Assembly: GCA_009829735.1 (NCBI GenBank) | Contig: CM020619.1 | Location: forward strand, 17,675,816 to 17,739,815 | Reading direction: 5' to 3' | From: Pyropia yezoensis | Taxonomy: Eukaryota; Rhodophyta; Bangiophyceae; Bangiales; Bangiaceae | DNA: 64,000 nucleotides | Shown here: in pieces, positions 20,629-29,718 of the stretch | Numbering within the stretch: position 1 is the first letter of the stretch | How the letters are laid out: each line of letters opens with the position of its first letter | Notes under the pieces: model-generated | Databases searched by the model: none | Told to the model about the DNA's origin: nothing | What the model saw: the letters and a program-made list of their open reading frames with translations, nothing else | Program-made: the position numbers and the translations under genes

Positions 20629-22578
20629 TCGTCTCCCGCCGACTTGGCGTCGGAATCCGAGGGTGAAGGGGAAGACGACGAGTCCGAGGACGACGTGTCC
20701 GCCCCTTCCGCCGAGGGTATGGCGGCCGCCACTACCGGTCGAGGTCCATCCTCGCGGCGTAAACGTACTTCGTCCGTAGCCGACTTCTTACTCGCATTCT
20801 TCACGAGTTGTTGAATGCGTTTACTCAACATAGAGCAATCATATGCCCATTGTCCATCAGCGTTGCAGTTCCAACACCGATGGTCAGTTCCCGGAGGAGT
20901 CTTCCCGACTTGGGAAGCCGATGAGGTACCCTGGCAAGTTCCCACGGCAGCTGCTACCTTATCCGTGCGGATTCGGCGTGCCTCTCGTAGCTCTCTGGCC
21001 TGGCGCGCCTCTTCTCGTTCTTTGGCCATCTCGGCCTGACGCTCCTGGCGTTGCTCCTCCCGCAACTTGCGGTAGGCCTCACCTCTGCGGTAGGCGAACC
21101 TGGCCAACTCGGCTAGCGTCGCTCGGGCAGTATTATGCTCCCGGGTCTCCATACGGACTGACCAATGGAGTCCCTCCACAATCCGACTCGTCACCACAGC
21201 TTGTGGATGAAGAAAGCCACAAACATTATTGAGCTTACGGACTACGGACTCGCTCCGCAAAGGACAACTCGTCCTCAGTCTCTTCTTGATGAGCTTGCGT
21301 AAACTCTTCGACTTCAGAAGCCAACGGTGCTTCATCCACCATAGCTCTCAACAACCAGTTGACGAGCTCCAGGTAGGACGTCACCTCACCAGCGCCTTCA
21401 CTCGAGGAACTGGCCATGACGGACATGAGTTCTGTCTGTAGGTCGCCCTTGGTAAACTCCTGTAGCATGTAAAAAGCCATGCCCTCACTTATGGCATTGT
21501 CGTCACAGGCTTTTGTGAAACGACGTAGAAACTCAAAGACACGGAGGGGGGGAGTTCCATCCCACTCCGCTTTGTGCCCAAAAGAATGAAGTGCATTTTT
21601 CTTGGCACGGCCCATGGCTCGGGCCTGGTCAGGACCATACACCACCGACTTGTTGTGGAGGGCGTAGGTCTCACAGTCAAAGATCCTCTGGTAGACCGGG
21701 TTGGCTACCTGGATCTTGGGCGGCACCTCACATTGAGGGAAAAGCCGCTGAGACAATGGGGTGAGTTGACCCGCAGTGCCTGCCCTCTGCCGCGGCGAGC
21801 TTGGCGTAACTACCGGCGTCTCCGCGGGGAACTCCCCCGTAAAGGGCGTGCGCCCCACCGAGAATGGTGTGGCTCCCTCGTTTGGAGCCACAGGGGTCGC
21901 CCCCGGTTCGGGGCGAGCCGAGACAGGCGTACGGAGGGATTCCTCCTGCGTCTGCGGGCTCGAAAGCCCCAATCCGGTCTGGACATTGAGACCATCTGGC
22001 AAACTCGCCACAATTTGATTCAGAATGGTATTTGTCATCATGACCACCAGGTCCGGCAAAGTCTGCCGCAACACATTGGTCGCCTCCCGACGGACAGTTT
22101 CCGCGAGGAGTAGATCATCGACTCCAGTTTAGTCTCGGTCCGCCTCCGGGAGTCCACCTGAGGGGTAACCATGATTCTCAGGAGTTTCAACCGGGGGCAT
22201 GGGCGCGAGCCCATCGCCGACCAACGGAGGTCCGCCGTCCTCCGAAAGCCTAGTTGGCGACGGCTCCAAGCCAAAGTTGGCTCCAACCCGAGTGGATCCC
22301 GCGGGGACAGTCCTCTCACCTTGGGACGTTCCCTTTAAGTGTACCACACGGTGGCTGGACTTCGGCCCACCGTTATCGGGGGTGTCACCCAAATGAACTC
22401 CCGACTGAGTCAGGGTGGCCTGTTGCCCGCCCGTACTCCCAGTCCTGCTGGCTTGAGGGACCTCTAGTCCCTCTGCGACCCCAGGTACACCTACCTGTGT
22501 CTCACCAGTATTCAAAGGCACTGGAGTACGTGCGTCACCCGTGTACTCCCCAGACGACGGGGGGTCCGATCCAGCCAT
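20625..22578 (-). pseudogene. gag: Gag remnant of element 2
   Basis: Starts at an ATG at 22578 (MAGSDPPSSGEYTGD). It reads to an in-frame TAA at 22129-22131, continues in the same frame through 21235 with the helical capsid-like region, then shifts frame to the segment 20625-21335. That last part has a charged KEREEARQARELREARR stretch and a zinc knuckle CWNCNADGQWAYDC in which the usual His is Gln. The stop codon, the frameshift and the altered knuckle all mark decay. Confidence 0.82.
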
Positions 22579-22674
22579 GTTGGCTAACGATCCGTAAGAC
22601 ACGGTCCAAGTCCACCGTTCCTCTGAGACAGAGCCCCCTACACCCGGGTGCACCCGGGGGTAAAGTTTACCTCT

Positions 22675-22693
22675 GTCCTTTGCTGCTCCACCA
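22675..22693 (-). promoter_or_regulatory. Primer-binding site of element 2
   Basis: On the minus strand it reads TGGTGGAGCAGCAAAGGAC, just inside the 5' LTR. It differs from the element 1 site at two positions, so both elements appear to be primed by the same tRNA. Confidence 0.78.
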
Positions 22694-22695
22694 AA

Positions 22696-22908
22696 TGTGG
22701 CAAAAACCACTCGCACACGCGGCACCCAAGTTGGGGCGGTGCGCAAGGGCTGCCTCCCGTGTCGGGGGAACCGGAAGAAGTGCAAGTCGCACACACTCTG
22801 TCCCTCTTGTGGGGCAATCCCCCCACTGACAAACAATAAGATGGTGTGAGGGCCAACAGTTTCTTGGTCGGGACGGCGAAGCGAGGCCAAGCCCCGCTGT
22901 CCCTCCCC
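22696..22908 (-). repeat. 5' LTR of element 2, first piece
   Basis: 213 bp matching the first part of the LTR at 13207, from TGTGGCAAAAACC to CTGTCCCTCCCC, where the DNA transposon begins. Confidence 0.92.
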
Positions 22909-25900
22909 CACCCCTAGTTAAGACCCCCCTTTTGCGGTCTTCTGCGATTCTCGGCCTCTCATTGGCTGGTGCTCTATTTGGGCATACCTTTGACTTGCTT
23001 CATACGTGGCACGGTCATTATTCATTTCTCAAGGGGAACGTAGTCGTGGCATTGCGTGTGTGTCCATCGCGTGGTGCAGACCAGCGCTGCTGGCAGCGAC
23101 CGCTTGTCATTCTTCAATGAAGTCGGACTCTTTTCGATGGGACAGTGGCCAAGAGCTGTCACTTCTCCAGCGAGTAACACGCCTCAACCAAGGTGGAAGG
23201 CCATCCCCGCACGGGGCTTGACTTGCGCTCGCACGACCCGAGCAACCATTGGCACCCGGCGGCTGACATTGCGGCGTGCGTGATCACACTGGCCGCGCAT
23301 ATCGACGCGCACTGGATTGGTGGTGGCGGCGTGCTTCGGGCGGTGGTGCGGGAGGGGGGCAGGCACACTCGGGCAAGGGGAAGATGTACGGAAAGGATAG
23401 GCACGGATGGAACACGTGCATTGGTACTGATCATACAGTGGATGCGGCAGGCGCCAGCCAAATTTCGCGAGAGGTCCTGACCGGTGTAGCCCGCGTGTCC
23501 CCCCGGCCCCAGCTGCCTTCATGCCATAAGACTGCGTGGGGAAGTCATTCTTTAATCACCATGCTTCCTCAGACTCTAAGCTCCACCCGAGCAGCCCATT
23601 AATACCTCTGAATCACATTCGTGAAGCAAGCCGTCATCCTCCCCTCCACGGGGTGCAATACTCTCGATGGGTGACAGGGCTTGGCTCGGCCCACTCTCCA
23701 GCCGCTTAGTGTACGCTCTAATTCTTGTCGCCGCTTGAACGGCCTGGTTGGCTGCCCACTTGGACATGTCCGCTGATGCCTTGGCGAGACAGGCACTGGA
23801 CTCATTGGTCAAACCGGCACGGTCCTTATTAGCCCGCGTGCGCCGGTCGTCCGCACGACTTGCCAAACGGGCCCCAGCGGCAGCGGGCCTCCGACGACGC
23901 CCGTGTTTGAAAGCGTCATCAGTGCGAGCACCTTCAATGGCAGACTGCTTCACAAACTCTCCACAGCTACCGATAAACGTCGTGGAAGGGGAGAGGGCCA
24001 CGTCCCGATTAAAGCGGCCGTGTAAGGCCTTCAGCCTCTGCTCCCCAAACCGCCCCAGACTGCGAAAACGTAACAAAAGCGCCGGGGCGTGGCAGCACAA
24101 CGCATGTAGCTTGGGCGTGACACGCATCCAAGGATAGTCCTCGAGCAAGCCGTCAACAAAGTCTGCGGCGTGCCCCTTGAAGGCGCTGACGTCATCGTCT
24201 GAGACAAAGTCCGCCCGGTTGAGGGTGGGCAAAATCTGCTGCCAGTGCTTGCACGCCCTGCGACAAGCATCTGCATGAGCGGCCAGCGCACGGCCAGCCA
24301 ACAGGTCGCACACACGTGACAGTTGACGACTGATGCGATGGCACTCCTTACCCTCGAAGGCCCCACCAAAGTATGGCGCGGGTGTGACGCCTGCAAACGT
24401 TCGGAGCAAATCTCCTAACTTGAGGCGAAATTCTGCCCCAGCCGCCTCGCCTTGCGCAAAGATGACGGCCTCAACCGCCAGCACCAATCGCCACGCTGTA
24501 ATTCCCAGAGTGAGATGGAGGGGCATTGGGGCAGTGTCCATAGCGGCGACGACCAAGATAGGACGTTTCTCAATCGAGAAATGCTGTTTTGGCGTCAACG
24601 GCCGCGCGAGTGATGCGTTATCTCCTGCCACGTACTGGTGGCTCATCTTTGTCGCGTGGGCCATTGTGCGAGACCGCCCAGCACACTTGCTGCCAAGTTG
24701 GATGCAACCGTACCGCTTGAGCATTCGTCCGTTCTTGGCAGTCTCCTGGGCCAGTGCCGTGCACCAGAGGCATGGCATCCAACTGCTTGCACCTGAGTGG
24801 CCTGACCAGGATGTCAGCCACGAGTAATCGCCTGTGAGGATGAGCTGCACCGGTCGCGTCTCACCTCGGACTTGAAGGCCATTACCCCTTAGCTCCTCAA
24901 TATCTGCGAGCCACGCAGCACTCATCGCCTTGAGCGCAGAATAATCGTCTGTCTTACAAGGGAAAACACCGAGTACGATGGAGCTGGAAGTCCCAGCGGG
25001 TGACCGCTGATTGGCTATGCCAAGCCACACTTTGACCGTGCTCTCACGTCCACCTTTGTCCATGCCGAAACACAAAAGAATGGACGCATTTGCAGCGGGG
25101 CTCGTGCCAGCTTCTGCCATGCCGCATGCAGGGCTGTCGCAGGGGCCATCCTCCGAGGGGGGCAGGCCGTTTCCGTCGATGGTGGTGGAGACCCTTGCGC
25201 CGTCGTTGCCCTCGCCATCCGAGCCACCGTCTGCGGCGCCTACGGGCTCGTCCTCAGAGGGATTACAGGAGCAGGGAGGGTCTCGCACGGTGCACTCGTC
25301 GAACATCTCCTGTGAAACGAGGTTGTCCAGCAAGGCTTGCACGGCAGCCCGCGGACTCACAAGGTAAGCCCCCGTGCTGTCTGCTGTCACAAGGGCGCCT
25401 CTTTCGGCGGCTGCCTCAGCTCGGTCACGCCTCAGGGCCTCGCGGCTGGCGACGGGGCTTGTCGACCCTCCCATAAAAGACCGAATGTGGCTCCATGTCA
25501 CTCCACTAATGCGGTGGGTGGCCTTAAGCTCCGTCTGCTGCCGTATGGACAGCGAAAAAAATGGAGCCACGGCGCCGCCGGCCGACCGCGCCCGCCGGTA
25601 GACAGCAGCCATAGCCCCCTTAATTACGTCCGGTGTTACGCCGAGGCGAGCTGACACGAGGGCTGCGGCCGCCGCCTCGCGCCGGCGCTGCTGTCTCGGA
25701 CCAACCCCAGGCTTGATCGCTTGCACAACGCGAACATACGTCCTCGTTTTCCCGTTCTTGTATGATACAGATATCTGTTCAAACTTCGTCCGCTTAATGT
25801 GGTTGCTTAACATCTCGACCATGGTACCGCTTTCAGGGGCGATGGCCACCGTGGGCCCCGGTGACACCACCAGCGATGACACTTGGGCGCGCGCCGTGGA

Positions 25901-27136
25901 TAATCCCGTTTGGGAGCCGCTTTCTTGAGAGGGGGACTGCGCGGGGAGGGCCTCGGAAATCCCGCCAATAGTCGACAAGGCCATGGTACCGCTTTCTGGG
26001 GCGATGGCCGTCGTGGGCCCGGGCGACACCGCCAGCGATGACACCGGGGCTGGCGTCACAGATACTCCCGCAAGGGAGCAGCATGCTTGTGAGGGGGCCG
26101 GCGCGGGGGGGGGCTCGGAATTCCCCTCTATAGTTGACAGGGAGGCATCAGGAGCAGGCCGCCGCGCCAGGCGACTGGCCTTCTCCGCCTTGGATTTGCA
26201 TGCCGTACAAACTCTTTCCCGTTCCGATGGGGCCAGTCCTTGCTGAGCACTTGCCTTGTCGGAGTCCCAAAGGTAAGGGATCGCCGCCGGCCCAGGGCAC
26301 AGTTTGGGAAGTAGGTCCGTCGAAACAGTAGAGTGCAGAAGAGATTGGCACTGTTGCCGACGTCTTTTACCAGAGGGAGATACAAGCCGATAGCACGCCA
26401 GGCACGTCCCAAGCGTCACGCCGTTGGTGTCTGCTCCTCCCGAAAGAGCGCACTCGCGGACTGGCACGCAGGCGAGGAAGTCGACGGCGTCCTGGTCGCC
26501 GATGACACCTACGCGCACAGCCTGCTGCCACCGCCTTGTTCCTGCAGAGGGGTACAAGAACGGCGACAAGCATGACACACACACATAGGCAGGAGCAGCA
26601 CCAATAAAAACTTTCTCAATCCTGAGGGAGGACGTGTACCTGGCCAGAGATAATGGCATGAGAAGATAAAAAAGGTACACATGGCCACACGAGAAAAGTC
26701 GTTGAGAAAAAGCACCTACGTAAGAACAGGCCCTTGTTGTCCGTGAGCTTCTCTTCATGATGAAATAGGGAAGCAGGCCAGGAGGGTCTGCTTTTCAGCT
26801 GCTTTTTTGACGAACGTGCACGTACCTCGGCGGGGGGGCGGGCTCAAAAGTGCCTGTGGACATAGCAGCGGCCACTGCACCCGGCTGTAGCACTTGACAG
26901 ATCAAAAATAGGAAGACGAGGCTTGCAGACGATTGTTGTCGAGGGCGGGGATGGTGTTTGTCGAAGAGAGCGGGTGTATGTGGGGACTGAAGGCTGGCCG
27001 TAGCAGGACTGCCGAGATGAGGTCTGGAAGCGCCTGTTAGAGATCATAAGTTTTCGCAGGGCCGTTCGAACTGGGAACGTGGCACGTGAATTACCTCCAC
27101 GTGTCCGACCCAGATGTCCTCCCTCAACCAGGGGTG
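22909..27136 (-). mobile_element. DNA transposon inserted in the element 2 LTR
   Basis: 4,228-bp insertion that splits the LTR. The left end is CACCCCTAGTTAAG and the right end, reversed, is CACCCCTGGTTGAG, so the termini are inverted repeats of about 14 bp with two mismatches. CCCC occurs on both sides (22905-22908 and 27137-27140) and once at the same place in the uninterrupted LTR, consistent with a 4-bp target duplication, though a C run makes the exact length uncertain. CAC ends and a 4-bp duplication resemble the CMC group (Chapaev branch). It carries one large transposase gene. The left 0.65 kb (22923-23575) and the right 0.38 kb (26759-27122) hold no other recognisable gene. Confidence 0.85.
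23576..26758 (-). CDS. DDE-type transposase of the nested DNA transposon
   Basis: 1,060-codon frame starting at an ATG at 26758 and filling most of the transposon. Candidate catalytic residues fit an RNase H-like DDE layout: Asp567 in CFGMDKGGRE, Asp644 in LTGDYSWLTSW followed by GHSGASSW and a Cys pair (CLWC), then PKLHALCCH and Glu906 in FGEQRLKALHGRFNRD. This resembles large metazoan and algal transposases related to the CMC/RAG or KDZ groups; I cannot place it more exactly. N-terminal Cys pairs (CLACYR, CTACKS) may bind zinc. Two similar Ser/Pro/Ala-rich blocks (SPGPTTAIAPESGTM and SPGPTVAIAPESGTM) are an internal duplication. The first 70 residues may be wrong: a donor CCAG/GTACAC near 26630 and an acceptor TCTGCAG near 26547 could remove a 98-nt intron. 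The frame is otherwise open. Confidence 0.8.
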   Translation of the reverse strand: MKRSSRTTRACSYVGAFSQRLFSCGHVYLFYLLMPLSLARYTSSLRIEKVFIGAAPAYVCVSCLSPFLYPSAGTRRWQQAVRVGVIGDQDAVDFLACVPVRECALSGGADTNGVTLGTCLACYRLVSPSGKRRRQQCQSLLHSTVSTDLLPKLCPGPAAIPYLWDSDKASAQQGLAPSERERVCTACKSKAEKASRLARRPAPDASLSTIEGNSEPPPAPAPSQACCSLAGVSVTPAPVSSLAVSPGPTTAIAPESGTMALSTIGGISEALPAQSPSQESGSQTGLSTARAQVSSLVVSPGPTVAIAPESGTMVEMLSNHIKRTKFEQISVSYKNGKTRTYVRVVQAIKPGVGPRQQRRREAAAAALVSARLGVTPDVIKGAMAAVYRRARSAGGAVAPFFSLSIRQQTELKATHRISGVTWSHIRSFMGGSTSPVASREALRRDRAEAAAERGALVTADSTGAYLVSPRAAVQALLDNLVSQEMFDECTVRDPPCSCNPSEDEPVGAADGGSDGEGNDGARVSTTIDGNGLPPSEDGPCDSPACGMAEAGTSPAANASILLCFGMDKGGRESTVKVWLGIANQRSPAGTSSSIVLGVFPCKTDDYSALKAMSAAWLADIEELRGNGLQVRGETRPVQLILTGDYSWLTSWSGHSGASSWMPCLWCTALAQETAKNGRMLKRYGCIQLGSKCAGRSRTMAHATKMSHQYVAGDNASLARPLTPKQHFSIEKRPILVVAAMDTAPMPLHLTLGITAWRLVLAVEAVIFAQGEAAGAEFRLKLGDLLRTFAGVTPAPYFGGAFEGKECHRISRQLSRVCDLLAGRALAAHADACRRACKHWQQILPTLNRADFVSDDDVSAFKGHAADFVDGLLEDYPWMRVTPKLHALCCHAPALLLRFRSLGRFGEQRLKALHGRFNRDVALSPSTTFIGSCGEFVKQSAIEGARTDDAFKHGRRRRPAAAGARLASRADDRRTRANKDRAGLTNESSACLAKASADMSKWAANQAVQAATRIRAYTKRLESGPSQALSPIESIAPRGGEDDGLLHECDSEVLMGCSGGA

Positions 27137-27397
27137 CCCCTTATCCCCCCAGGGTCCCCTCAGATTCTCGCCACTCAGAATCTCCCACCCCAGCACCTGC
27201 CCACCGGGCCACACGAAAATTCAAGACGATAAAATGCAGAAAACCCTCAAATCCACGTTGGATTTACTACTAAGCTAACTATCCCTAACTTAGGGAATAT
27301 GGACCCAAATGCAGGGGGAGGAACGGGTCAGGCCAGTTGCCGGCCGCCCCTTGCATGGCACGTGTTGCCCCCCTACCTGGGGGTCAATACTGCCACA
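27137..27397 (-). repeat. 5' LTR of element 2, second piece
   Basis: Continues the LTR from CCCCTTATC to ACTGCCACA. Together with 22696-22908 it restores the 471-bp length of the left LTR once the CCCC duplication is counted once. Confidence 0.92.
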
Positions 27398-28301
27398 CCA
27401 CTCATCCTCCCACATCGCCGCACCCCCCGCTCCCCGCCACTTTACGTCAGAGGCCGACGGTGGAATAGGGTAAAGTGAAAGAGAAAGATGGGTCCACACA
27501 CGATGAAAAACAAAAGGTGGACAGGAACAAACAGAGGCAGGTTCATTGCCAATGCAACGTACCAAACCTGACGACGCGACCACGTCACCGAACTAGCGCA
27601 GCCGAGCGACGTCCCTCCAAGTGGCGCAGGAGCCAGACGGCGACGGCACACAAACGCGAGTGAGACTAGCAGGAGGGCGGGTGGCAGAGGTGTTCCGCGC
27701 GCACACACCTCGCGTGCAGCGGCAGCGGAAGAAGGGGCAGCGCTGTATGGCAGTCCAGCGCAGCGGCTGTCACGACCATGGTGCAGCGGGTCGGCCCTTG
27801 CGGCACAGCACAGCACATCAAAATATTGCAAGACCAAGACGGATAATGCCAGGGTTGGAAAGGGGGGTTAGATGCAACGCCTGGGCATCCAACCCTTTCC
27901 GAGCGACTTCTATTGGCTGCCGAATCGCCTTAAATAGCCTGCCCACACGGCTAGCTTAGGTTCTACTGACGGCCCCCTGAACGACGAAGGTGCTCCCCAC
28001 GACCACGTGGGCGCGCTTGCGTGCCCCCCCTGGTTTGAACTGCGTTCCCACGAAGGGGCCCCAGTTTCAAACCGGGATTCAAACCACCTCAGCCGGCCGC
28101 GGCTGCCATCCCCATTGGCACCCGCCGGGCAACCGCTGCCATCCACCGGAGCCGCCCCCGATGACGGCGACGCCCGACGCGGACGGCAGCACATGTCTGT
28201 GGGCGACCCTCGCTGCCCGCGTTCCCCCTGACCGAAGCCGCAATGCCGCGCTCGAGCACTGTGGTGCTCGCCCCCCCCTGCGCCTCCCACGGGGGGGGAG
28301 C
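27398..28301. other. Spacer without a supported gene
   Basis: Mixed-composition sequence with no ORF of convincing composition. The minus-strand frame at 27442-27837 looks like translated non-coding DNA. A short run around 28040-28090 repeats a TTTGAAC/TTCAAACC theme without folding into a tRNA. Confidence 0.4.
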
Positions 28302-29287
28302 TCGTACCGGCGGGGCGGGCGCCTGCTACCGGTCGGGGCGGCTGGTACCGGCGGGGGGGGCGGCTGCTGCAGCCGTGGGAGCGGCTGCTACCGGTCGGGG
28401 GGCGGCTGCTACTGGGGGGGGGGGGCGGCAGCTGCAGCGAGGGGGGCGGCTGCTACCGGTTGGGGGGCGGCTGCTACCGGCGTGGGGGTCGGCTGCTGCA
28501 ACCGGAACGGTGGCTGCTATTGGTGCGGGGGCGGCTGCTACTGGGTGGGGCGCCGCTGCTGCCGGCGGGGGACGCGGCTGCTGCAGCCGGGGGGGCGGCC
28601 GCTACCTGCGGGGGGCAGCAGCTGCAGCCGGGGCGGCGGCTGCTACCGTGGAGGATTGGCTGGTACCCGCATGGGGGTGCTACTGCCACCTGTGGGGGGC
28701 GGTTGCTGCGGCGGCTGCAACCGGTGGGGGACGGCTGCTACTGGGTGGGGCGCCGCTGCTACCGGTGGGGGGGGCGGCTGCTGCAGCCGGGGGGGCGGCT
28801 AGGTTCTACCGGCGGGGGGGCGGCTGCGGCCGGGGGGAGCCGGCAGCTGCAGACGGGGCGGTGGCTGCTACCGTGGGGGATTGGTTGGTACCGGTGGGGG
28901 GGGGCGGCTGCTACCGGTGGTGGGCGGCTGCTGCAGCCGGGGCGGCGGCTGATACCGGTGGGAAGGCGGCTGATACCGGGGGGAAGCGGCTCTGCAGCCG
29001 GGCGGCCGGCTGGTACCGGGAGGAGGGCGTCTGCTACCGGGGGGTGGGCGGCAGCTGCAGCTGGGGCGGCGGCTGCTACCCCCCCGCCGTTACCAGCCCC
29101 CCCCCCCGCCGGTACCAGCCGCCCCCCCCCCGGTACCAGCCGCCCCCCCCCCGGTACCAGCCGCCGCCCCGGCTGCGGCAGCCACCCCCCCCCCAGAAGC
29201 AGCCGCGCCCCACAAGTAGCAGCTGCCTCCCCGGCTGCAGCGGCCGCCCCCCCTGCTGCAGCAGCCGCTCCCCCCCCGATAACAGCC
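28302..29287. repeat. GC-rich minisatellite that reverses orientation
   Basis: Degenerate units of about 20-25 bp built on GGCGGCTGCTACCGGTGGGG, many alternating with CTGCTGCAGCCGG or GGTACCGG versions, run on the plus strand from about 28302 to 29080. From about 29081 to 29287 the same units appear as their reverse complement (CCGGTACCAGCCGCC). The array is therefore a large imperfect inverted repeat. A higher-order period of about 200 bp is visible, for example CTACTGGGTGGGGCGCCGCT near 28541 and again near 28738. The Gly/Cys-rich frames here are artefacts. Confidence 0.8.
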
Positions 29288-29384
29288 ACACAGCGGGTGT
29301 GCATGCAGGTGGCGCGGATTGAAATGTACAGGAGTAACGGACCATTCAGTCACAGCCTGATTCGAAAGCAGTACATAGAGTGTA

Positions 29385-29536
29385 CTGTGTGCCGTGCCCG
29401 ACGACGCGTGCCGTACCCGGCAACGCGTGCCGTACCCGGCGACGCGTGCCGTACCCGGCGATGTGTGCCGTACCCGGCGACGCGTGCCGTACCCGGCGAC
29501 GTGTGCCGTACCCGGCGACGCGTGCCGTGCCCGGCG
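29385..29536. repeat. 19-bp tandem repeat, eight units
   Basis: Eight head-to-tail copies of ACGCGTGCCGTACCCGGCG, starting at 29385 and then every 19 bp from 29404 to 29518. The first and last copies are slightly diverged and some units read ACGTGTG or ATGTGTG. It lies about 180 bp beyond the 3' end of the acyl-CoA synthetase gene. Confidence 0.9.
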
Positions 29537-29718
29537 ACAGTACTGCTGAAGCATCAAACGAGCTTGCACTCGGTACTGGGGGTTGCTCGCGTGTCATTGT
29601 GTGCGAGAAAACAAAATAGACAAGAGTCCCCAACGGAAGAGAGCATCCGACTGCAAGCGCCCCCAATCGCCCCGAAAAAAGCACGTCACGCCACCACTCA
29701 CACCACCCGTCCCCCGCA

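Larger units (their letters stand above)
13207..27397 (-). mobile_element. Ty3/gypsy chromovirus-type LTR retrotransposon, element 2, decayed and carrying a nested insertion
   Basis: Minus-strand element about 10 kb long without its insertion. 5' LTR in two pieces (22696-22908 and 27137-27397), primer-binding site 22675-22693, gag remnant 20625-22578, pol remnant 16067-20628, an oppositely oriented ORF remnant 14016-15955, purine tract and 3' LTR 13207-13677. The LTR ends are TGTGGCA...TGCCACA. The LTR copies differ by about 5% by eye and every coding region is broken, so it is older than element 1. A 4,228-bp DNA transposon lies inside the 5' LTR. No target-site duplication is visible (CGCTAC on the left, CCACTC on the right). 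Confidence 0.9.

Noticed and set aside
27442..27837. 131-aa minus-strand frame
   Set aside because: A hydrophobic stretch is present but composition changes abruptly and there is no family resemblance. It probably is chance.
28030..28095. Possible tRNA-like sequence with TTCAAACC
   Set aside because: No cloverleaf could be drawn: acceptor and anticodon arms are missing.
29385..29536. 19-bp array considered as CRISPR
   Set aside because: Units are directly adjacent with no spacers, in a eukaryotic context.
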